A stretch of 7,057 nt of DNA, from positions 1-7,057 of the forward strand of contig JABXJT010000145.1 of NCBI GenBank assembly GCA_013375455.1. Direction: 5' to 3'. This stretch comes from Candidatus Helarchaeota archaeon. GTDB taxonomy: Archaea > Asgardarchaeota > Lokiarchaeia > Helarchaeales > HEL-GB-A. The position numbers and the translations under genes were made by a program. Positions 1-5,623 of this stretch are shown one piece after another; the stretch's first letter is position 1; every line of letters starts with the position of its first letter. The notes under the pieces were generated by a model, which was not told the DNA's origin, did not search any database, and saw nothing but the letters and a program-made list of their open reading frames with translations.

Positions 1-243
1 GTAAACACCGATGGTGGCTTGCTCTCTAATGGATTTGTTCTAGGAACCTCTGATTTAGCACAGATCGTGGAAAACGTGTACCAATTACAAGGCAATGCAG
101 GAGATCGACAGGTCAAAAAAGACGTGAAACATGCCTTATCTTCCCTTGGCGGAAGTGCTGGGAGTGGCTTTTGTGGGGGTATCGCTGGAAAAGGCTTTGG
201 AATAGGCGGCGGCTACTCTGTAACCATCTTATCTACCTATTAA
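1..243 (+). CDS. Thiolase-superfamily protein, C-terminal fragment (5' end outside window)
   Basis: The frame is open from base 1 to a TAA at 241-243, giving 80 residues that are the end of a longer protein; the TTG at base 19 is an internal codon and not a start. The stretch VNTDGGLLSNGF, then LAQIVENVYQLQGNAG.RQV and a glycine-rich tail, matches the C-terminal end of thiolases and SCP-x/acetoacetyl-CoA thiolase-like proteins, which read roughly NPSGGxxxxGHPxGATGxAQ...ExxxQLRGxAGxRQV. In thiolases the GHP histidine belongs to the active site. Here the motif reads GFVLGTSD (fragment residues 11-18), so both the His and the Pro are gone. A lone Cys sits in a glycine-rich stretch (residue 58), roughly where the second catalytic Cys of biosynthetic thiolases lies, but the alignment is uncertain. 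Archaeal thiolases feed the mevalonate pathway to isoprenoid lipids; given the lost His, this one may be a non-canonical or inactive paralogue. The family call is fairly sure; the function is not. Confidence 0.8.
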   Translation, partial: VNTDGGLLSNGFVLGTSDLAQIVENVYQLQGNAGDRQVKKDVKHALSSLGGSAGSGFCGGIAGKGFGIGGGYSVTILSTY

Positions 244-253
244 TTCTTTTTTT
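242..253 (+). terminator. T-rich terminator after the thiolase-like gene
   Basis: AATTCTTTTTTT begins at the stop codon itself and has no stem-loop before it. U-rich tracts without a hairpin are the usual intrinsic termination signal in archaea. The same 12-mer lies straight after the tes stop codon (2192-2203), which supports a real signal over chance AT richness. Confidence 0.5.
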
Positions 254-312
254 AGAGTATTCCATTTTTAAAATTTATATTTTTAATTTATGGTAATGAA
301 TGACTTCAATTA

Positions 313-337
313 AATTATCAAGTTAGTAATTATCAAG
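313..337. repeat. Tandem 10-bp direct repeat in the region upstream of tes
   Basis: AATTATCAAG occurs at 313-322 and again at 328-337, a period of 15 bases with a 5-base spacer (TTAGT). It lies about 190-215 bases upstream of the tes start in otherwise featureless AT-rich DNA. It could be a pair of half-sites for a regulator, or chance in low-complexity sequence. No function can be assigned. Confidence 0.45.
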
Positions 338-363
338 AAAGCAATTCTTCCTATTTTAGAAAC

Positions 364-399
364 GGTAGACCTATCCAATTAATAGGAAAAAAGGTAGAC
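364..399. repeat. GGTAGAC direct repeat with a small hairpin between the copies
   Basis: GGTAGAC is present at 364-370 and 393-399. Between the copies, CCTAT (370-374) and ATAGG (382-386) form a 5-bp stem with a 7-base loop, followed on the + strand by a run of A. A + strand terminator would need T after the stem, so this is not a typical one. The stem is weak and may be incidental. The rest of 254-528 holds no open frame, RNA gene or mobile element that I can see, and is simply AT-rich. Confidence 0.3.
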
Positions 400-473
400 T
401 TTTTCTTCTATTTAATAAACCTATTTTTTGCGGAGTTTAACATACATACAATTATGTTAAGATTACATATTGA

Positions 474-509
474 TTTATAAGAGCCAAAAAAAAAACCAAC
501 TAAAATATA
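474..509 (+). promoter_or_regulatory. Candidate TATA boxes of the tes promoter
   Basis: Two TATA-like elements precede tes: TTTATAA at 474-480 and AAATATAA at 502-509, separated by a run of ten A (486-495) and CCAAC. Archaeal transcription starts about 25 bases downstream of the TATA centre. The first box would start the RNA near 503-507 with a short leader. The second would start it near 530-533, almost on the ATG, giving a leaderless message. No good ribosome binding site precedes the start, which favours the second box. The boxes are read by eye, and AT-rich DNA produces such matches easily. Confidence 0.4.
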
Positions 510-528
510 ACATTTTCTTTATTCTGAG

Positions 529-2187
529 ATGATGAGAAAGATGGCGAGTTTAATAAGAAAGACCAAGAGCATTTGTCCGGAGTGTAAAGTTGTAATTGAT
601 GCGAATTACGAGGAAGAAGATGGGCAAGTCTTCATGGTAAAAGAATGTACAGATCATGGAAAATATAAGGACTTAATTTCCATAGATGCGAAACATTTTC
701 GCTGGATTCAGCAATATAAAATGGATTCCGAGGCGAAAATACTTAATCCGCAAGTTGCAGAAAAAAAGTTAGGATGCCCATATGATTGTGGCATATGTAA
801 TTCTCACAAATCAGCACCTGCTGTTGCTACTGTAGATGTAACGTATCGTTGTAACCTTAAATGTAACATCTGTTATGCAAATGCCCTCACTGAAACAGGG
901 AAAAACATTGAGCCCACCTTTGAAGAATTAAGAAGAATTTACCAACATTTTCGTGATATAAAACCGCAGCCACCAGTTTGTGCAATGTATACAGGCGGAG
1001 AACCGACAATGCGGGACGACCTTCCGGATATTCTGCGGATGACAACGAAAATGGGCTATAATCAACGCCAGGTAGCAACGAATGGGATTCGATTTGCAAA
1101 AGATATTGACTTCCTCCAGGATTGTATTGATGCGGGAATGAATACAACCTACCTTCAATTTGATGGAGTTGGACCTGAAGTCTATAAAACGATACGTAAC
1201 GCTGATATATGGCATTATAAACAGAAAATGATTGAAAACTGTCGAAAATTAGGATTTCCAAATATTATTCTTGTCCCGACAATTGCCAAAGGAATAAATG
1301 ATGACCAAGTTCCTACAATTATAGACTATGCAATTGAGAATTTAGATGTAGTTTCAACAATCTCCTTCCAGCCGGTATCTCTCTGTGGACGGGTCGAGCA
1401 GGAGGACTTATTGAAGCTAAGATATACAAGCTCACATGTAATTAAAGCAGTGAATGAATATACAGATGGAGAGAGTGGGTGGATGTATCCAATGCCCGCA
1501 CTCGCGAAATTTGCAAAGGTTACCTCGTGGCTGAGTGCGGAAGATGCGGAAGTTCTAGAACTTACCTGCGACCCTAAATGTGGATTCGGAACGTTTCTTT
1601 CGATCTCAAAGGATAATAAGATACGTGACATCACAAAGATATTTGATCCACAAAAATTTATTCGCCTATCAGATAAATGGTACAAACGCTTACTTAAACA
1701 ACGCCAGAAGGGGCAAAAAAAGTTTGAAGATCTCTTTAATTTTGGGATTATAAGCCGGAGTGTTGGAGCGCTTTTGGATAAAGGCAATGCGCGCCTAACA
1801 AAGCTTCAATTTGCAGCGGAGCTGCTTACAGTGCTGCAGAATCCCCTTAAAGATGGGTTGGACAATTTTATTCAAAGAACTCGACTGTTCCTTAATCTTA
1901 TCCTTAATAGTAGTAGGGATGCCTCTGCAGACTGGGTTGTTAAAGGAAATAATTTGCTCATAGTCCTGATGCAGTTTCAAGATGCTTACAATCTGGACCT
2001 CGAAAGAACTTCAAGATGCCTAGTAAATTTCGGCTATATTGATCCTAAAACCAAACAGGTTATGGCAGTTCCCTTCTGTACGATGAATACCATCCATCGC
2101 CCCCGTATTGAAAAGGAGCTACTAATGGCGCAAGGAATTTCAAAAGAAGAAGAACCTGAACCCCCAATACCTAAATTACAATTCTAA
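529..2187 (+). CDS. tes: Tetraether lipid synthase (Tes), radical SAM
   Basis: Tes joins the terminal methyl carbons of two archaeol-type lipids to make membrane-spanning GDGT or macrocyclic lipids. The 552-residue product has the expected parts in order. An N-terminal cysteine pair (C16, C19) and C40 in a KECTDHG context look like the rubredoxin-like iron site. A GCPYDCGIC segment (C83, C87, C90) is an auxiliary cluster ligand set. The radical SAM motif CNLKCNICYA (C108, C112, C115) is followed by the SAM-binding TGGEPT (155-160). Late cysteines TCDPKCGFG (C347, C351) and PFCTMNT (C517) lie in the C-terminal half, which in the family also binds a cluster. The known family member Mj0619 carries three 4Fe-4S clusters and one rubredoxin-type iron. 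ATG codons at 529, 532 and 541 all fit; 541 would give a product four residues shorter. A GGR-like gene follows after 58 bases. The family call is strong; substrate choice (archaeol or other) cannot be read. Confidence 0.93.
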   Translation: MMRKMASLIRKTKSICPECKVVIDANYEEEDGQVFMVKECTDHGKYKDLISIDAKHFRWIQQYKMDSEAKILNPQVAEKKLGCPYDCGICNSHKSAPAVATVDVTYRCNLKCNICYANALTETGKNIEPTFEELRRIYQHFRDIKPQPPVCAMYTGGEPTMRDDLPDILRMTTKMGYNQRQVATNGIRFAKDIDFLQDCIDAGMNTTYLQFDGVGPEVYKTIRNADIWHYKQKMIENCRKLGFPNIILVPTIAKGINDDQVPTIIDYAIENLDVVSTISFQPVSLCGRVEQEDLLKLRYTSSHVIKAVNEYTDGESGWMYPMPALAKFAKVTSWLSAEDAEVLELTCDPKCGFGTFLSISKDNKIRDITKIFDPQKFIRLSDKWYKRLLKQRQKGQKKFEDLFNFGIISRSVGALLDKGNARLTKLQFAAELLTVLQNPLKDGLDNFIQRTRLFLNLILNSSRDASADWVVKGNNLLIVLMQFQDAYNLDLERTSRCLVNFGYIDPKTKQVMAVPFCTMNTIHRPRIEKELLMAQGISKEEEPEPPIPKLQF

Positions 2188-2191
2188 TCTA

Positions 2192-2203
2192 AATTCTTTT
2201 TTT
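2192..2203 (+). terminator. T-rich tract after tes
   Basis: AATTCTTTTTTT, starting 5 bases past the tes stop codon, is identical to the 12-mer that follows the thiolase-like gene. It has no stem-loop, as is normal for archaeal termination. It may end the tes transcript or only reduce read-through into the next gene, which starts 43 bases further on. No obvious TATA box lies in that 43-base space, so partial read-through is likely. Confidence 0.45.
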
Positions 2204-2245
2204 CACAGTTTACCAGTTTACTAAATTTCCGAGAGTGCGAAAAAC

Positions 2246-3229
2246 TTGAAAAATACCAAGGAAATTTTAATAGTAGGCGCCGGTCCAGCAGGGCTTGTAG
2301 CCGCGATTAATTTAAATCGTGAAGGATTTAAAGTATTGGTAAGAGAAAAACAAGATAGCGTCGGTGGAGACCCGGGATGGCATCCGTCAGTACATACTAC
2401 TCCAGTAGCAAATCCTGGTCTATATGATTATATTGGTATTGACTGTAGTGAAGCTTTTGTTGATAGTACAGATGTACTAAAGGTTTATTTTAATTCTGAA
2501 GAAAGGGAAGAATTGAAATTTGTGTTTCCAAAATTTGGTATGAGTAATGTCGAAAGAGGACATCGAGAATCATCTTTGGATAGTATTTTATATCGAATTG
2601 CAAAAAAAGAGGGAGTAAAGTTCGAGTTTAATAAACCATTTACAAGAGAAGATTTTAATAATGCACCAAAAGGGACTATTATTGCCACTGGACTCACTCC
2701 AGGAGTCTATGATTGGTTAGGTATCGATTTCAGCATTTTTTCCGGATACTGGGCAAATATTGAAGTTGAGAAAGATTTTGTTTGTAATAATTTTTATTTT
2801 GGCACTTACAGTAACGAATATGGATACACGTGTGCAATGAATGGAATATGGTACGTACTCTTATTTGCTAGAAAAGGTGTAACACAAGAAAATTTAGAAC
2901 ACTTTAAAAAAGAATTAGAGAGAATTGAAGGACGCACTTTTGATAAATGGAATCGCTTTTTAGGTCACACGCCTAAAGGTCCGCGCCTTTTTTATGAAGA
3001 TTTTATTCTAGCTGGAACTATGGCAGGATTCATTGAGCCTGCATACGGTGGCGGAATTACAGGGGCATTATTATCTGGTAAAATTGCTGCAATGGCTGTG
3101 ACCGACCCAGATAAAGCTGAGATTGAGTTCAAGAGGTTTACTGATGGAATAATAAAAGTTATTGCACGCAAACGTAAAGGAAGATACACCCCAACCATTA
3201 GAATGGGTGATATTTGGTTTAAAGTTTAA
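2246..3229 (+). CDS. FAD-dependent oxidoreductase, geranylgeranyl-reductase-like
   Basis: This is a 327-residue flavoprotein of the GGR/p-hydroxybenzoate-hydroxylase fold. The N-terminus holds the dinucleotide-binding GAGPAG (11-16) in a beta-alpha-beta unit ending at E34. HRESSLDSILYRIAKKEG (106-123) is the usual 'R..fD..L...A...G' element. GFIEPAYGGGITGALLSGKIAA (261-282) is the second FAD motif seen in geranylgeranyl reductases, although their usual 'GDAAG' start reads AGTMAG here. Archaeal GGRs saturate the isoprenoid chains of ether lipids. This one is shorter than most (about 390-450 residues), and I cannot find the YxWxFPK-like substrate-pocket motif; residues 193-208 lie near its place. 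It may therefore reduce a different substrate or bond. TTG is chosen because the frame closes at 2222-2224 and the next Met is residue 99; a partial ribosome binding site (GAGAGTG) lies before it. It sits between tes and the nitroreductase on the same strand, probably co-transcribed. Its GC content is lower than that of its neighbours. Confidence 0.78.
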   Translation: MKNTKEILIVGAGPAGLVAAINLNREGFKVLVREKQDSVGGDPGWHPSVHTTPVANPGLYDYIGIDCSEAFVDSTDVLKVYFNSEEREELKFVFPKFGMSNVERGHRESSLDSILYRIAKKEGVKFEFNKPFTREDFNNAPKGTIIATGLTPGVYDWLGIDFSIFSGYWANIEVEKDFVCNNFYFGTYSNEYGYTCAMNGIWYVLLFARKGVTQENLEHFKKELERIEGRTFDKWNRFLGHTPKGPRLFYEDFILAGTMAGFIEPAYGGGITGALLSGKIAAMAVTDPDKAEIEFKRFTDGIIKVIARKRKGRYTPTIRMGDIWFKV

Positions 3230-3252
3230 AATAACTTTGCAATTTAAATAAT

Positions 3253-3257
3253 GAGGG
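3253..3257 (+). promoter_or_regulatory. Ribosome binding site that fixes a TTG start
   Basis: GAGGG (within TGAGGGAA) ends 6 bases before the TTG at 3264. An in-frame TAA lies directly before that TTG (3261-3263), so no longer protein is possible, and the next in-frame Met is residue 76. The site therefore decides the start of the nitroreductase gene. Confidence 0.7.
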
Positions 3258-3263
3258 AATTAA

Positions 3264-4550
3264 TTGAGTTTACAGGAATGTTTAGCAAGGCGAAAGGATT
3301 GTTCTGGAAAAGGTCGAGTATTAAACCTTGCAGAAATCCAAAATATTTGTAAATCAACCCACCAAGCTATTTCTTCAAAGACCTTATTCGTGGTCCTTCC
3401 TGAAGGAGCCGATTATGAAGCGGGAATTTACACGTACAATGAAAAAGGATTAAATTTACTAACTAGTAAAGCGAAAACGAAATATACCATGGAACTCTAT
3501 CCTGAATTAATTCGAAAGGAATCTCTCGAATTAACCGACTTAATAGATTTAGGTCTCGCTTGGCAATACCTCTCTCTCAAGGCGGAAAGCATTGGGCTTG
3601 GAGTTTCGCAACGTGCAAGGGGTCCAAAGGGGATTAATAAACAGGTCAATAAAGCGACTAACACAGTTCACCAATTCTTATATTCTGTCGCGGTGAGAGA
3701 ACGGGATCGCGCAGGTTTAATAGAGGATACTCGAGAACCCCTTTCAATACAACCTGAGGAAGGTACCATAATCCTTAATACACCTGAATGCTATAAAAAT
3801 CGCGCCATTTATGAGAAAAAATACAAGGGTACCCCTATAGATTCAGCAATTTATGACCGCGTTGAGAAGAAAGCTCCTGACTATTCTTCCCTCTACGAAC
3901 TATCCCAACTTCTCTGGGCATGTCAGGGGGAAAATGACCATGCAACCCATGGGAACCGGGATGGCTTGGAAAAAAACGGTTATGGACGGGTCCATGCGAC
4001 AGGGTGTGCTGGGTACGCGGTTTATCCCTTAGTTCTTGTTGAAGAATTAGCGAATCTCCCTAAAGGAGCATACTGGTATAATCCTGTTGGGTTCTCCGGC
4101 TTAAATCGATGGCTTTCGGTCGAAGGTGAAAAAAAATACGATCACCTACTCCACCAATTCTCTACAGATAATTCTACATCCAGCCTACTTGATGAATTTA
4201 AACTGAATGTTTCGCATTTTGCAATAATTCTTTGTATTGATCGAAAAAAGCCCTGTGCGGGATTTGCGCATAGCAAGATAGGAAAATTAGTCATGAATAC
4301 TAAATATTGGGCTGAGGTCGAGGCGGGTATGGCGTTAGCAGGGCTGCAACTCCAGGCAAATGCCTTAGGATTAAAATGGAAGAAGGTCGTATTCCCGAAC
4401 CCGGATTACCCAAAATATCGAAATACATTCAATCTCGAGTTGCTTGAACAATCAATAAATCAGAGGGGCACCAGCATAATGAACCGCGCTAAAAACGAAA
4501 AGTTATCACTGAAGGGGCACTTAATCCCTACCGTTCTTTTTAGTATTTGA
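3264..4550 (+). CDS. Tandem nitroreductase-fold protein, SagB-like (FMN-dependent oxidoreductase)
   Basis: The 428-residue product looks like two nitroreductase domains in one chain. In the N-terminal half, LARRKDCSGKG (7-17) and LNLAEIQNIC (20-29) resemble the 'RRS.R.f....l...el..ll' opening of the family, and LGLAWQYLSLKAESIGLG (96-113) resembles its 'D.G.a..nl.L.A..lGLG' helix. In the C-terminal half, YELSQLLWACQGE (211-223), then RVHATGCAGYAVYPLVLV (242-259), LPKGAYWYNP (265-274) and AEVEAGMALAGLQLQANALGLKW (350-372) match the SagB-type dehydrogenase pattern, including the '(A)G..YP' and 'G.Y.Y.P' signatures. Family members bind FMN, usually at a homodimer interface, and do two-electron redox chemistry; SagB proteins oxidise azolines in peptide natural products. 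No precursor peptide or cyclodehydratase is visible here, so a peptide role is not supported. Its place after a GGR-like gene (34-base gap) suggests redox work on lipid or isoprenoid substrates. The fold is likely; the reaction is unknown. Confidence 0.7.
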   Translation: MSLQECLARRKDCSGKGRVLNLAEIQNICKSTHQAISSKTLFVVLPEGADYEAGIYTYNEKGLNLLTSKAKTKYTMELYPELIRKESLELTDLIDLGLAWQYLSLKAESIGLGVSQRARGPKGINKQVNKATNTVHQFLYSVAVRERDRAGLIEDTREPLSIQPEEGTIILNTPECYKNRAIYEKKYKGTPIDSAIYDRVEKKAPDYSSLYELSQLLWACQGENDHATHGNRDGLEKNGYGRVHATGCAGYAVYPLVLVEELANLPKGAYWYNPVGFSGLNRWLSVEGEKKYDHLLHQFSTDNSTSSLLDEFKLNVSHFAIILCIDRKKPCAGFAHSKIGKLVMNTKYWAEVEAGMALAGLQLQANALGLKWKKVVFPNPDYPKYRNTFNLELLEQSINQRGTSIMNRAKNEKLSLKGHLIPTVLFSI

Positions 4551-4556
4551 GATAGG

Positions 4557-4575
4557 TTTGTTTTTCATTTTCTTG
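4557..4575 (+). terminator. T-rich tract after the nitroreductase gene, inside the convergent gene
   Basis: TTTGTTTTTCATTTTCTTG begins 7 bases past the TGA stop and overlaps the last codons of the minus-strand iron-sulfur gene. It probably ends the rightward tes-side transcript. No matching T-run follows the minus-strand gene on its own strand, so that transcript may continue antisense into the nitroreductase. Confidence 0.45.
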
Positions 4576-5455
4576 TATTTGAGGCGGTCCAGTTCAACGG
4601 AAAATATATTTCCTTGTACCCTGGCCGAGGGACCATTTGAGTTGCTCCTGATTCGCAACTGTTAGCACAAAGTCCACACCCAAAACATCTCTCAGGAATG
4701 ATACTCCCCTTTCCATTCACCGCTATGCGTCCGTGGAATGGACAGCGGCTTAAGCACTTTCCACATTCATCAATCCCTTTGCATTTTCCAGGATCGCAAC
4801 TTGCAATACTGGGACCACGAGCCAACCCCCGTTTAAAATCTCGCCCAAGAACGGCTTTAAGAGGAAAACAAACCGATTTATGACAATTACAAATGTTGGG
4901 GCCATACCCATCCTGCCCTACACAACCCAAAACGACATGAACTAAACCCATTTCATCAAACTGGCGTAATTTTTTAATTAATTGGTCCTTTGAAATGAAT
5001 AAATTATCGCGACTTTTGCTTAGGGGCTGCGCATTATTTGTAAATATCACGTCTGTTATATTGGGAAGCTTCGTGCTATACTTGTGTTGCGCATCGCGAC
5101 ACGGACAGGGTCTTAGCATGATTCCAAAATCTTTAGAACCGCCGTTATGTTTATAGATGATATTTACTATCTTTTCTAATTCTTGAAGCGTGTAAACACT
5201 TGGAGAAGCCCCCTTCGCTGCAAAGTACGCAATCATCTCGGGGATGAAGCGGATGAGCCGGTTTTTATATAAACGATCCGCATTTAGAAACAGGAACAAG
5301 AATTTCATAAAAAATCTTTCATACCTCGTGAAATAACGGAAAATTTTTTGAAAATGTAATAAATAAGGACCGCGAAAATGGAGTACATGAAGAATAATCA
5401 GTGAAATTAATAGTAAAAATCCGTTAATTTTAATCATGAGGGAGATTGCAACCAT
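4565..5455 (-). CDS. Membrane-anchored iron-sulfur protein with a ferredoxin-type tail
   Basis: The 296-residue product starts with a hydrophobic segment (about residues 11-26, flanked by K9 and R28) that should anchor it in the membrane, followed by an aromatic, basic stretch (37-70). The middle carries RPCPCRD (C117, C119), EMGLVHVVLGC (168-178) and CNCHKSVC (C189, C191, C196). This arrangement of CxCR, then GLVH, then a Cys cluster occurs in a family of ferredoxin-like proteins whose role I do not know. The tail holds a two-cluster ferredoxin: C225-x5-C231-x2-C234-x3-C238-P and C257-x2-C260-x2-C263-x3-C267, so the first Cys of cluster one is displaced from the usual x2 spacing. C220 could substitute or add a ligand. 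Start: ATG at 5455 with AGGTAG (minus strand, 5469-5464) 8 bases upstream; M7 is an alternative. It probably moves electrons at the membrane, perhaps to the flavoproteins or radical SAM enzymes beside it. It is convergent with the nitroreductase and divergent from the B12 gene. Confidence 0.78.
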   Translation of the reverse strand: MVAISLMIKINGFLLLISLIILHVLHFRGPYLLHFQKIFRYFTRYERFFMKFLFLFLNADRLYKNRLIRFIPEMIAYFAAKGASPSVYTLQELEKIVNIIYKHNGGSKDFGIMLRPCPCRDAQHKYSTKLPNITDVIFTNNAQPLSKSRDNLFISKDQLIKKLRQFDEMGLVHVVLGCVGQDGYGPNICNCHKSVCFPLKAVLGRDFKRGLARGPSIASCDPGKCKGIDECGKCLSRCPFHGRIAVNGKGSIIPERCFGCGLCANSCESGATQMVPRPGYKEIYFPLNWTASNTRK

Positions 5456-5530
5456 TCTCTAGACTACCTAAAGTCATTCAATGAGATAATTAAAGAGTAC
5501 AATATCAAATAGATTCTTTAATTTTAACAT

Positions 5531-5542
5531 CCAATAAATTGG
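5531..5542. repeat. Perfect CCAAT-AA-ATTGG palindrome
   Basis: CCAAT (5531-5535) and ATTGG (5538-5542) are exact inverted copies around a 2-base AA spacer, near the middle of the divergent intergenic region. Such a site could be an operator bound by a dimeric regulator acting on both genes. It is short, and no second copy is seen elsewhere in this gap. Confidence 0.4.
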
Positions 5543-5613
5543 TGAAAGCCGACGTTGATTTTACCATTAATAACAAACGTTCAAAGTAAAGTAAAAGAAA
5601 ATGGTTAAAGGGC

Positions 5614-5617
5614 GAGG
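5614..5617 (+). promoter_or_regulatory. Ribosome binding site of the B12 radical SAM gene
   Basis: GAGG, within GGCGAGGCG, ends 6 bases before the ATG at 5624. The in-frame TAA at 5606-5608 and the lack of other start codons after it fix 5624 as the start. Confidence 0.6.
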
Positions 5618-5623
5618 CGTTGG

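Larger units (their letters stand above)
5456..5623. promoter_or_regulatory. Divergent intergenic region with candidate promoters
   Basis: These 168 AT-rich bases separate two genes that point away from each other, so they must hold a promoter for each unless the B12 gene is read from elsewhere. For the minus-strand gene, TTTAATTAT (plus-strand 5486-5494) is a TATA candidate; it would start the RNA about 10 bases before the ATG, which would cut into the AGGTAG ribosome binding site, so a box further out (around 5503-5511) is also possible. For the plus-strand gene, CATTAATAAC (5565-5574) is a weak TATA candidate, placing the start of transcription near 5595-5600. None is convincing alone. Confidence 0.35.

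Noticed and set aside
19..243. A small 74-residue gene starting at TTG 19
   Set aside because: The frame is open back to base 1 and the upstream residues (VNTDGG) continue the thiolase motif, so this is the tail of a longer gene.
313..399. A CRISPR array or mobile-element end
   Set aside because: There are only two copies of each short repeat, no regular spacers, no terminal inverted repeats and no transposase or cas gene nearby.
887..1980. Four minus-strand open frames opposite tes (887-1261, 928-1215, 1326-1787, 1795-1980)
   Set aside because: They lie entirely inside the strongly supported tes gene, resemble no family I know and look like antisense shadows.
2485..3198. Two minus-strand open frames opposite the GGR-like gene
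   Set aside because: They overlap conserved FAD-protein coding sequence and have no recognisable motif.
3264..4550. A peptide (RiPP) azole cluster based on the SagB-like protein
   Set aside because: No YcaO, E1-like or short precursor gene is seen in the window, and the neighbours point to lipid chemistry.
4698..4883. Plus-strand open frame opposite the iron-sulfur gene
   Set aside because: It covers the conserved cysteine motifs of the minus-strand gene and is a shadow.
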